Source: an uncultured Gammaproteobacteria bacterium | GTDB taxonomy: Bacteria; Pseudomonadota; Gammaproteobacteria; Pseudomonadales; Pseudohongiellaceae | Direction: 5' to 3' | Assembly: GCA_903862645.1 (NCBI GenBank) | Contig: CAIOZF010000098.1 | Location: forward strand, 1 to 64,000 | DNA: 64,000 nucleotides | In this document: positions 56,339-64,000 of the stretch, piece after piece | Numbering within the stretch: position 1 is the first letter of the stretch | Layout of the letters: every line of letters starts with the position of its first letter | The notes under the pieces: generated by a model | Database searches by the model: none | What the model saw: only the letters and a program-made list of their open reading frames with translations | What the model was told of the DNA's origin: nothing | Translations under genes and position numbers: made by a program

Positions 56339-56395
56339 CTAACCCAGATTCCTGGTTTACCTGCAACACTCCAGAGGCGGATTAATCCGGATTGC

Positions 56396-57538
56396 ATGGC
56401 GTTATTCATCACGCAGTGTCCTTACTGCAAGACATCCTTCAGGACCAACATCACACAGCTGCAATCCGCTGATGGCATGCTGCGTTGTGGTGCCTGCGTG
56501 AGGATATTCGCAGCAGATGACAATCTAGTACCTTCTGCGGAGCTGCAGACAGTCTCAATGCCTGTAGTATCGAATGACGATTCCTGGCAATTGCCACTGG
56601 ACGGGCCCGACGAACCACCCGCGCCCCTCAATCACCCCCGCGAGCCGGATGAAGAGCAAATCTTCACGTTGGATCTCGCCGACTCACTTACCAGCCGGCT
56701 CGATCCTTCGATCTCGACGAGCACGTCTTTCTGGGAGCTGGTAGAGGAAGCTGTGCCGGAGCACGAATCCACCCTTGAGCCCGTCATAGATGCAGATGTC
56801 GAACCTGTTGAAGAGGTGGCTGCCAGAATCTACGCGCTATCCAAGCACGACCCGCAGCAGGAAAAACCGATGCCGACGCTGCGCGCCACCAATATCGGCG
56901 ACGATTTCCTGGGGGATGTTCTGCACGGTGTCTCCATGCAACACCCTCGCGAGCATTTCAGCGCTGAAAACCTGGCGGCTGTTCACGAAGTTGCCACCCC
57001 CCTGGAAATCGACTGGCAGCCACCACGCCGCAGCGGTGCATCCACTTTGATCATGGGATTCCTGGCCTTGGTGCTGGCTGCAGGTCTGCCGGCACAATAC
57101 GCCTGGCGGCACCGCAGCGAGCTCAGTCAGGACCAGCGTTTGCGGCCCTGGCTGGAGCTGGTGTGCGAAACTGCAGGCTGCAGCCTTCCCCCGCTGATCG
57201 ACCTGCGCGCCATCAGCAGCGACGAACTGCTGGTAAGGAGCCACACGGAAATCGCCAATGCACTCAGCATCACGCTTGTATTTCGCAACAATGCCGACTT
57301 CGCGCAGCCTTTTCCTGCACTGGAACTGCGGTTCACGGCTGCCGACAACACCCTGGTTGCCCAGCGCCGCTTTCTGCCCCGGGAGTATTTGAACGAAGAA
57401 CTGGCTGGCATGCAGATGATGATGCCGCCGGATGCACCGGTGCAGATTTCCTTGGAAATTCTTGATCCCGGTGTGCGAGCCATCAATTACGAGGCAAGCT
57501 TCAGCCCGGCGTTTTCCCAGAATCAACCCTTGCATTGA
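56396..57538 (+). CDS. DUF3426 zinc-ribbon membrane protein
   Basis: 380 aa. N-terminal MJ0042-type zinc ribbon with CPYC and CGAC (residues about 8-35), a long acidic variable region (about 50-210), one transmembrane helix (STLIMGFLALVLAAGLPAQ) and the periplasmic DUF3426 domain (about 245-375, CETAGCSLPPLIDLRAISS). Conserved here between prmA and dusB; function unknown. Confidence 0.88.
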   Translation: MALFITQCPYCKTSFRTNITQLQSADGMLRCGACVRIFAADDNLVPSAELQTVSMPVVSNDDSWQLPLDGPDEPPAPLNHPREPDEEQIFTLDLADSLTSRLDPSISTSTSFWELVEEAVPEHESTLEPVIDADVEPVEEVAARIYALSKHDPQQEKPMPTLRATNIGDDFLGDVLHGVSMQHPREHFSAENLAAVHEVATPLEIDWQPPRRSGASTLIMGFLALVLAAGLPAQYAWRHRSELSQDQRLRPWLELVCETAGCSLPPLIDLRAISSDELLVRSHTEIANALSITLVFRNNADFAQPFPALELRFTAADNTLVAQRRFLPREYLNEELAGMQMMMPPDAPVQISLEILDPGVRAINYEASFSPAFSQNQPLH

Positions 57539-57675
57539 TGCTCTTCATGTGGCAAAAAACCGCTCGTGCATTTGTACCCTATTTTTCCCTTGCTGCCACA
57601 GTTCGTCCTACTATCATTGGCTCTATCCAAAAACCTATAGATTACAAATACTTTGTCAGCAATTGAGGCATTACC

Positions 57676-58665
57676 CTGATCAGCATCGGCCCGCATAACC
57701 TCGCGAATCGCGTCATCCTCGCACCGATGGCAGGCATCACTGACCAGCCCTTTCGTGACCTGTGTGTCGAACTGGGTGCGGGATTGGCGGTCGCAGAAAT
57801 GCTGACCTGCAATACCGAATTATGGACCAGCGACAAAAATCGCGCGCGCCTGACCCGTCCTGCGGCCGGAGGCCCGGATTCCGTGCAGATAGCCGGGTCC
57901 GACCCCCAAATGATGGCTGAAGCGGCGCGGCTGTATGTGGATCTGGGCGCCGACATTATCGACATAAACATGGGTTGCCCGGCCAAGAAAGTACTCAAGA
58001 AAGCGGCGGGGTCAGCGCTGCTGAAAGATACTCGACTGGTGCGCGAGATCCTCGACGCCGTGATCAAAGCCGTCGATGTGCCGGTCACACTGAAAATACG
58101 CACAGGCTGGTGCCCGGAAACGCGCAATGGCACTGAAGTGGCTCGCATCGCCGAGGACGCGGGTGTAAAACTTTTGACTGTGCACGGCAGAACGCGCGAA
58201 TGTCGCTTCGTGGGTGAGGTGGAATACGACACGATCGCCGCCATCAAGAAGACCGTGAAGATTCCGGTGATCGCCAATGGCGACATAACCAGCGCGGAAA
58301 AAGCCAGGGCAGTCCTGAGTTTCACCGGAGCAGATGGCGTGATGATTGGTCGCGCGGCCCAGGGAAATCCCTGGATATTTGCGCAGATCAATCACTATCT
58401 GAATACGGGCGAACGTCTGCCAGCCAGACCTTTGCAGGAAGTTTGCCAGGTGCTGCTCCGACACATGAATCAATTATACGAGCTCTACGGCGAGTTCAGA
58501 GGTGTACTTATCGCACGCAAGCATGTCGGCTGGTACACCGGCAATCTGGAAGAGGCGGAGACGCTCAAGAAGAGCTTCAATCAATTGACCTCCGCTGATC
58601 AGCAGTTGTACAACGTCAGGAATTATTTCGAGTCACTGATCAAACATAAGGAAACAGCGGTATGA
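57676..58665 (+). CDS. dusB: tRNA-dihydrouridine synthase B, apparent CTG start
   Basis: 329 aa if begun at CTG 57676; GAGG lies 7 nt upstream and the residues ISIGPHNLANRVILAPMAGITDQPF are conserved in DusB. The track's ATG 57727 would delete the first beta strand. No ATG, GTG or TTG lies between the in-frame TGA (57664) and ATG 57727. FMN barrel with NMGCPAKKVLKKAAGSALL (catalytic Cys) and GRTRECRF. It reduces U17 of tRNA. It overlaps fis by ATGA. Confidence 0.93.
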   Translation: MISIGPHNLANRVILAPMAGITDQPFRDLCVELGAGLAVAEMLTCNTELWTSDKNRARLTRPAAGGPDSVQIAGSDPQMMAEAARLYVDLGADIIDINMGCPAKKVLKKAAGSALLKDTRLVREILDAVIKAVDVPVTLKIRTGWCPETRNGTEVARIAEDAGVKLLTVHGRTRECRFVGEVEYDTIAAIKKTVKIPVIANGDITSAEKARAVLSFTGADGVMIGRAAQGNPWIFAQINHYLNTGERLPARPLQEVCQVLLRHMNQLYELYGEFRGVLIARKHVGWYTGNLEEAETLKKSFNQLTSADQQLYNVRNYFESLIKHKETAV

Positions 58666-58967
58666 GCACTATGGACGATCTGACGCCACCCATCGAAGCC
58701 TATACCAATGGCGGCGGGGCTGGCACTCCTCCTCAACATCCGGCAGGGCTGCGTCGCGATGTGGAAAAATCCATGCAGATCTATTTCTCACACGTTGGCG
58801 AAGAATCAGTAAGTGATCTCTATCAGCTCGTGCTCAATGAGATCGAATTGCCCCTTCTCGAAGCCGTCCTGCGCCACACCGGCAGCAACCAGAGCAAGGC
58901 CTCTATCATGCTGGGTTTGAACCGTGGTACCCTACGCAAGAAATTGAAACAACACGGATTGTTGTAA
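58662..58967 (+). CDS. fis: DNA-binding protein Fis
   Basis: 101 aa. C-terminal helix-turn-helix NQSKASIMLGLNRGTLRKKLKQHG with the preceding helices YQLVLNEIELPLLEAVLRHT. It bends DNA and modulates rRNA, virulence and recombination genes. Its ATG overlaps the dusB stop, the standard dusB-fis operon. The N-terminus is variable and Pro/Gly-rich. Confidence 0.96.
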   Translation: MSTMDDLTPPIEAYTNGGGAGTPPQHPAGLRRDVEKSMQIYFSHVGEESVSDLYQLVLNEIELPLLEAVLRHTGSNQSKASIMLGLNRGTLRKKLKQHGLL

Positions 58968-59119
58968 CCGACGCTCGTAACTGACTGATTTTACAGGCTT
59001 GCAATCGAGTCCATGTGGCAGTGAGTTGGTGATGAAGCGCCAGGTATTCGGATAATCTCTAACAGGATTGCAAGCAACGGATCCCAGTCCTGTTAATTGA
59101 CTGACAGACCTTCCCTACT

Positions 59120-60715
59120 ATGCCCACAGCCAAAACTGCCGTAGTCCGGCGCGCCCTTATCAGCGTGTCAGACAAGACCGGCGTCGTGTCATTTGCCAAA
59201 TCTTTGCACAGCGTCGGCGTCGAAATCCTCTCCACCGGAGGTACCTACAAACTCCTGCGCGCCGAACAGATCCCTGCTATTGAGATCGCCGACTACACCG
59301 GCTTTCCCGAGATGATGGACGGCCGCGTGAAGACGCTACATCCGAAGGTGCATGGTGGCATTCTTGCCCGACGCGATATCGATCAGGCGGTCATGCAGGA
59401 GCACGGCATACCCCCGATTGATTTGGTTGTCGTAAACCTCTACCCATTTGAGGCGACAGTCGCCAAACCCGATTGCGATCTTCCGACCGCCATCGAAAAT
59501 ATCGACATCGGCGGCCCGACCATGTTGCGTGCCGCTGCCAAAAATCACGCCTGGGTTGGAGTCGTGGTCAATCCATCCGATTACGATCGCATCATCGCAG
59601 AGCTGAAAGACAACGGTGGCGCACTGAAGGCCAGTACCCGTTTCGATCTGGCGGTGCGCACCTATGAACACACCGCCGCTTACGACGCCGCCATCGCCAA
59701 TTATCTGGGACGCCTGGTACCCGATGCGCAGGGTGACGAGAACTCCAACCGTGTTTTTCCACGTACCTATAGCACCCAGTTCATCAAGAGCCAGGACATG
59801 CGCTATGGCGAGAACCCGCACCAGCGCGCCGCGTTCTATGTGGAAAAAAACCCCCAGGAAGCCAGCATCAGCACCGCCGTGCAGCACCAGGGCAAGGAGC
59901 TGTCCTACAACAATATCGCCGACACCGACGCGGCACTGGAGTGCGTGAAGTCCTTCACCGAACCAGCCTGCGTCATCGTCAAGCACGCCAACCCCTGTGG
60001 CGTGGCCATCGGTCATACCATCAAGCGCGCTTATGCGCTGGCCTATCAGACCGATCCAACCTCGGCTTTCGGCGGCATCATCGCTTTCAACCGCGAACTG
60101 GATGCAGAGACCGCGCAGGAAATCATAAACCGCCAGTTCACCGAAGTGATCATCGCGCCGACAGTGTCTGCCGATGCCTTGCAGGTACTGGCAGCCAAGC
60201 AAAATGTGCGCGTGCTCAGTTGTGGGCAATGGCAGACAGAACGCTTGGCAGACCTGGACTACAAACGCGTCAACGGTGGACTGCTGGTGCAGGATCGCGA
60301 TATCCACCAGATTACAGCAGCGGATTTGAAAGTCGTGAGCAAGCGCCAGCCGACTCCACAGGAGATCGCCGATCTGCTATTTGCATGGAAGGTCGCCATG
60401 TTTGTGAAATCAAACGCCATCGTCTACTGCAAAGACAATCAGACCATAGGCATCGGTGCCGGCCAGATGAGCCGCGTCTACAGCGCCCGCATCGCCGGCA
60501 TTAAAGCAGCAGACGAGAATCTGGAAGTGCAAGGTTCGGTGATGGCCTCCGACGCATTTTTCCCATTCCGTGATGGCATTGATGCTGCGGCAAAAGCCGG
60601 CATCAGCGCCGTGATTCAGCCCGGGGGTTCCATGCGTGACGAGGAAGTGATAGCGGCCGCCGACGAGGCTGGCATGGCCATGGTCTTCACTGGCGTGCGC
60701 CACTTCCGTCATTGA
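59120..60715 (+). CDS. purH: Bifunctional AICAR formyltransferase / IMP cyclohydrolase
   Basis: 531 aa. N-terminal MGS-like cyclohydrolase ([43 protein letters not shown]) and C-terminal transformylase with [11 protein letters not shown] and the closing [22 protein letters not shown]. It carries out the last two steps to IMP. A tandem repeat begins inside its stop codon region. It is upstream of purD as in Pseudomonas. Confidence 0.97.
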   Translation: MPTAKTAVVRRALISVSDKTGVVSFAKSLHSVGVEILSTGGTYKLLRAEQIPAIEIADYTGFPEMMDGRVKTLHPKVHGGILARRDIDQAVMQEHGIPPIDLVVVNLYPFEATVAKPDCDLPTAIENIDIGGPTMLRAAAKNHAWVGVVVNPSDYDRIIAELKDNGGALKASTRFDLAVRTYEHTAAYDAAIANYLGRLVPDAQGDENSNRVFPRTYSTQFIKSQDMRYGENPHQRAAFYVEKNPQEASISTAVQHQGKELSYNNIADTDAALECVKSFTEPACVIVKHANPCGVAIGHTIKRAYALAYQTDPTSAFGGIIAFNRELDAETAQEIINRQFTEVIIAPTVSADALQVLAAKQNVRVLSCGQWQTERLADLDYKRVNGGLLVQDRDIHQITAADLKVVSKRQPTPQEIADLLFAWKVAMFVKSNAIVYCKDNQTIGIGAGQMSRVYSARIAGIKAADENLEVQGSVMASDAFFPFRDGIDAAAKAGISAVIQPGGSMRDEEVIAAADEAGMAMVFTGVRHFRH

Positions 60716-60770
60716 AGACCGTCATTAAAGACCATCACTAAAGGCTGTCATCAGAGACTGTCACTAAGGC
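60706..60770 (+). repeat. 13-bp tandem repeat running over the purH stop
   Basis: Five in-phase 13-bp copies starting CCGTCATTGAAGA, CCGTCATTAAAGA, CCATCACTAAAGG, CTGTCATCAGAGA and CTGTCACTAAGGC. The first overlaps the purH stop codon. Confidence 0.85.
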
Positions 60771-60803
60771 CCTGCACCGCACGCCGTAACAGAGAATGCT
60801 TAG

Positions 60804-62093
60804 ATGAATGTAATGATTATTGGAAATGGTGGCCGCGAACACGCGCTGGCCTGGCGCCTGCGCCAATCCCCGCAGGCTGGCCGCATCTTCGTCGCCCCTG
60901 GCAACGCCGGTACCCATCTGGAAGCGGGGGTTGAGAACGTCGCCATCGACACGCTGGATTTCCCGGCACTGGTGCAGTTCGCCAGACAGAATGACGTCGG
61001 CCTGACCATCGTCGGCCCCGAGGCACCACTGGTGGCCGGAGTCGTGGACTATTTTGCGAGTCATGGCCTGCGTTGCTTTGGTCCCTCGAAGAGTGCCGCT
61101 CAGCTGGAGGGTTCCAAAGCCTTCACCAAAGACTTTCTCGCCCGTCACAACGTGCCGACCGCCGCTTACCGCAACTTCACGGAGATCGCCCCGGCAGTGG
61201 CCTATGTCCGTGAACAGGGCGCCCCAATCGTCATCAAGGCTGACGGACTCGCTGCAGGCAAAGGTGTCATCATCGCCCAGAGCGTAGACGAGGCGATTGT
61301 CACTATCCAGGACATGCTCTCCGGCAACAAGTTCGGCAATGCCGGGCACCGCGTCGTCATCGAACAATTCCTGACCGGCGAAGAAGCCAGTTTCATCGTT
61401 ATGGTGGACGGCACCCACGTCCTGCCATTCGCGACCTCGCAGGATCACAAGGCACGTGACGACGGCGATCGCGGTCCCAATACCGGCGGCATGGGCGCCT
61501 ACTCGCCCGCCCCCGTGGTAACCGATGCAGTCCACGCCAGGGTAATGCGGGAAGTCATCATGCCGACCGTCAACGGCATGCAGGCCGACGGCAGTCCCTA
61601 TGTCGGCTTCCTGTATGCCGGATTGATGATTGGGGATAACGGCGACATCAATGTCATCGAATTCAATTGCCGCTTCGGGGACCCGGAAGCGCAACCGGTG
61701 ATGATGCGCCTGCAGTCGGACCTGATCACCCTGTGCAATGCCGCTCTGGATGGCCGTCTGCACACAGTGGAAGCAACATGGGATCCTCGCCCCGCGGTGG
61801 GCGTCGTGATGGCCAGTGGCGGCTATCCCGACGCCTATGCCAAGGGCGATGTCATCAGCGGATTGGAGACAAACACAAACAGCGACCGCAAGATATTCCA
61901 CGCGGGCACAGCCATGCGCGGCAATGATGTCGTCAGCAGCGGTGGTCGCGTCCTGTGCGCGACAGCATTAGGGAATACCGTCACCGACGCACAACAGGCT
62001 GCCTACACGTTGGCCGACGGAGTACACTGGAACAAAGTCTACTACCGACGCGATATCGCCTATCGCGCCATCGCCAGAGAAAAGGTGAGATAA
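60804..62093 (+). CDS. purD: Phosphoribosylamine-glycine ligase
   Basis: 429 aa. ATP-grasp ligase: [74 protein letters not shown] and [14 protein letters not shown]. It forms glycinamide ribonucleotide, the second purine step. Confidence 0.97.
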   Translation: MNVMIIGNGGREHALAWRLRQSPQAGRIFVAPGNAGTHLEAGVENVAIDTLDFPALVQFARQNDVGLTIVGPEAPLVAGVVDYFASHGLRCFGPSKSAAQLEGSKAFTKDFLARHNVPTAAYRNFTEIAPAVAYVREQGAPIVIKADGLAAGKGVIIAQSVDEAIVTIQDMLSGNKFGNAGHRVVIEQFLTGEEASFIVMVDGTHVLPFATSQDHKARDDGDRGPNTGGMGAYSPAPVVTDAVHARVMREVIMPTVNGMQADGSPYVGFLYAGLMIGDNGDINVIEFNCRFGDPEAQPVMMRLQSDLITLCNAALDGRLHTVEATWDPRPAVGVVMASGGYPDAYAKGDVISGLETNTNSDRKIFHAGTAMRGNDVVSSGGRVLCATALGNTVTDAQQAAYTLADGVHWNKVYYRRDIAYRAIAREKVR

Positions 62094-62095
62094 CC

Positions 62096-62764
62096 ATGCG
62101 CGACCACGCCCCCTCCAGCAGCAACGGCACAAACCTCAATGCTCTCGATCAGCTGATCATGCAGTTCGATCAGGCCCTGCGCACCCTGGTGCCGGGCGCC
62201 AGCACTGCGCGGCGCACGACGCCGGCGCGCGGCAAACAGGAGCGCGAACTGACACAGGAACAGCGCCAGCACGCCGCCGCGCTGATGCGTATCAATCACA
62301 CCGGAGAGGTCTGTGCCCAGGCGCTCTATCAGGGGCAGGCGCTGACAGCAAAACTGCCCGACATCCGTGCCACCATGGAACATGCCGCTCAGGAAGAGGT
62401 GGATCATCTCGCCTGGTGCGAACAGCGCCTGCGGGAACTGGACAGCCGCACGAGCTACCTCAATCCCCTGTGGTATGGGATGTCATTCGGATTGGGCGCC
62501 GCAGCAGGCATGGCAGGCGACAAATGGAGCCTGGGCTTTGTGGCGGAGACTGAGCAGCAGGTATGCGAGCATTTGCGTGAGCATATGGAAAAACTGCCGC
62601 ACGAAGACGAGAAAAGTCACGCGGTTCTCAACCAGATGTTGATAGATGAGAAGATTCACGGGGAAACAGCGAAACAGGCAGGCGGTGCTGAGTTGCCGAT
62701 GCCCATCAAGCTTGGTATGAGCATGATGTCTGTGGTTATGAAGAAGGCTGCCTATCGTTTTTAG
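62096..62764 (+). CDS. coq7: 2-nonaprenyl-3-methyl-6-methoxy-benzoquinol hydroxylase
   Basis: 222 aa from ATG 62096, 2 nt after the purD stop. Di-iron ferritin-like: [30 protein letters not shown] and [13 protein letters not shown] give the E/ExxH ligands. It hydroxylates demethoxyubiquinol in aerobic ubiquinone synthesis. Bacteria use either Coq7 or UbiF here. Confidence 0.93.
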   Translation: MRDHAPSSSNGTNLNALDQLIMQFDQALRTLVPGASTARRTTPARGKQERELTQEQRQHAAALMRINHTGEVCAQALYQGQALTAKLPDIRATMEHAAQEEVDHLAWCEQRLRELDSRTSYLNPLWYGMSFGLGAAAGMAGDKWSLGFVAETEQQVCEHLREHMEKLPHEDEKSHAVLNQMLIDEKIHGETAKQAGGAELPMPIKLGMSMMSVVMKKAAYRF

Positions 62765-62817
62765 GAAACCGAAGCTGACGGGCGTGGCCTGTCAGATTCG
62801 TCGGCCTCCCAAGCAGA

Positions 62818-63237
62818 TCATTCCGGCACAATCTCAAAATCGTGTGTCACCTGCACCCCACCTTTCACCATCATGATGGTCGCCGAGCAATATTTTTCAG
62901 CAGACAGCGCCACGGCCTTCTCTACCTGTTTGGCGCTCAGATCTTTGCCGCCGACACGAAAATGCATGTGAATTTTTTCGAAGACTGCGGGGATTGCATC
63001 GGCACGCTCCGCGCTCAAATCGCATTCGCAGCTGCTCACGTTCTGACGCGCCTTCTGCAGAATTGTCACCACGTCATACGAAGAACAACCACCGGCACCG
63101 ATCAACAACAACTCCATCGGCCGCATGCCGATGTTTTCACCACCACTCGATTCCGGCCCTTCCATCAACACGGCATGGCCACTGCCGGATTGGCCCAGAA
63201 ATTTCACTTCGTTTATCCAACGCACTTTCGCTTTCAT
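62818..63237 (-). CDS. OsmC/Ohr family protein (YhfA type)
   Basis: 139 aa. RPMELLLIGAGGCSSYDVVTILQKARQNV and CSATIMMVKGGVQVTHDFEI hold the two reactive cysteines of OsmC-like thiol peroxidases. The sequence is nearer the YhfA branch. Divergent from crp, the usual Pseudomonas arrangement. Confidence 0.9.
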   Translation of the reverse strand: MKAKVRWINEVKFLGQSGSGHAVLMEGPESSGGENIGMRPMELLLIGAGGCSSYDVVTILQKARQNVSSCECDLSAERADAIPAVFEKIHMHFRVGGKDLSAKQVEKAVALSAEKYCSATIMMVKGGVQVTHDFEIVPE

Positions 63238-63376
63238 CGTCGTCTCTCTTCAGTGTCTACTAAGGCAGTGCCTCATCCTCGTTTCGAAAAAGTCCGGCAC
63301 CGCACCAACGTGAGGGAAGATTACCACAGACCGACAGCCCGCACGACGCACCAGACATTCACAGGTCTGCGAGAAG

Positions 63377-63392
63377 TGTGATATAAATCTGA
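63377..63392 (+). promoter_or_regulatory. Weak CRP-like site before crp
   Basis: TGTGATATAAATCTGA has one good half-site (TGTGA) but a poor second half (TCTGA against TCACA). Position about 86 nt before the crp ATG. Suggestive of autoregulation at most. Confidence 0.25.
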
Positions 63393-63477
63393 GGTATCTG
63401 AACCCGGGCGCGCTGCGAATCATAAGTGCCGGCCCGTTCCGCACCGCTGTCGCTTTGCTGGCGAGGAGTATTTCAAT

Positions 63478-64000
63478 ATGGCGCTAATGGCCATCACACC
63501 GCATATCAAGGATGTGGATAATTTCCTGACTCACTGCCATCGTCGACGCTATCCAAATCGCAGCACCATCATTTACGAGGGCGATACCTGTAATACGCTT
63601 TACTACATCATCGCAGGGTCTGTCTCCGTCATTCTGGAAGATGATGATGGCAAGGAAGTCGTTATCGCCTATCTCAATCCAGGGGATTTCTTTGGGGAAA
63701 TGGGGCTTTTCGAACAGAAAGAGGCGCGCAGTGCCTGGTGTCGAGCACGAACCATGTGTGAGATTGCCGAAATCAGTTACACCAGTTTCAACAACTACAT
63801 CCGCCTGCATCCGGAAATCGTTTTCACAATCGGCAAACAGATGGCTCACCGTCTGCGCAACACCACTCGCAAGGTCGGCGACCTCGCCTTCTACGATGTC
63901 ACCGGTCGCATCGCCCGCACCCTTATCGAATTGAGCAAGGAACCCGATGCCATGACCCATCCGGACGGCATGCAGATCAAGATCACGCGGCAGGAATTGG
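63478..64000 (+). CDS. crp: cAMP receptor protein (Crp/Vfr), cut at the right edge
   Basis: 174 residues seen, no stop. GAGGAG 9 nt before ATG. Cyclic-nucleotide domain with the cAMP pocket DFFGEMGLFEQKEARSAWCRA, dimer helix QMAHRLRNTTRKVGDLAF and the start of the helix-turn-helix (ITRQEL at the window end). A global activator controlled by cAMP. MALMAITPH is a slightly longer N-terminus than E. coli CRP. Confidence 0.93.
   Translation, partial: MALMAITPHIKDVDNFLTHCHRRRYPNRSTIIYEGDTCNTLYYIIAGSVSVILEDDDGKEVVIAYLNPGDFFGEMGLFEQKEARSAWCRARTMCEIAEISYTSFNNYIRLHPEIVFTIGKQMAHRLRNTTRKVGDLAFYDVTGRIARTLIELSKEPDAMTHPDGMQIKITRQEL

Noticed and set aside
60738-61901. 387-aa minus-strand ORF opposite purD
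   Set aside because: Antisense shadow of a clearly conserved gene.

Overview
The window reads as a chromosomal segment of a free-living, probably marine gammaproteobacterium. The right third is in Pseudomonas-like order: fabA-fabB, a dsbD position, aroQ-accB-accC-prmA-DUF3426-dusB-fis-purH-purD, then coq7, osmC and crp. The left part has mpl, ubiX, tesA/ybbA/ybbP, pdxH, pdxJ and bcp, plus secreted beta-propellers, a TonB receptor and a pyrophosphate-type phosphofructokinase. Genus is not assignable from sequence alone; the lineage call is inference.

Layout: 1-9 kb holds envelope proteins of unknown role, a UPF0016 transporter, cbpA-cbpM-CYTH and two divergent NHL beta-propeller proteins. 9-20 kb holds an aldehyde dehydrogenase, slyD, a TonB-dependent receptor, nudL, a DASS anion symporter with a GGDEF gene behind it, a peroxiredoxin and a trypsin-like protease. 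This stretch also carries at least four gene remnants (SDR, nitronate monooxygenase-like, dienelactone hydrolase, YdcF/ElyC-like) in which both ends survive but the middle is missing. 20-33 kb: LON-domain protein, mpl, ubiX, PPi-PFK, a two-copy MITE-like repeat, tauE, pdxH, a MORN protein and the tesA/ybbA/ybbP divergon. 33-46 kb: pdxJ, bcp, cobB, amidase, two related secreted proteins, tRNA-Thr, pgi and a RimB-RimK fusion. 46-50 kb: a sugar-nucleotide block (pmm, galU, manC). 50-64 kb: fatty acid, aromatic, purine and quinone housekeeping genes, ending in a right-truncated crp.

How the genes connect: pgi, PPi-PFK, phosphomannomutase, GalU and ManC feed glucose-6-P and fructose-6-P into glycolysis and into UDP-glucose and GDP-mannose for surface polysaccharide. 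FabA/FabB and AccB/AccC start and shape fatty acids. UbiX and Coq7 serve ubiquinone; PdxJ and PdxH serve PLP; PurH and PurD serve purines.

No defence island, CRISPR array, prophage or complete IS was seen. The least explained signal is small-scale genome erosion plus short palindromic repeats: REP/REPIN-like hairpins, a 67-bp palindromic element, a 133-bp element with 27-bp terminal inverted repeats and a degenerate partner, a perfect 42-bp palindrome beside a gene fragment, and several short tandem repeats, two of which overlap coding sequence.
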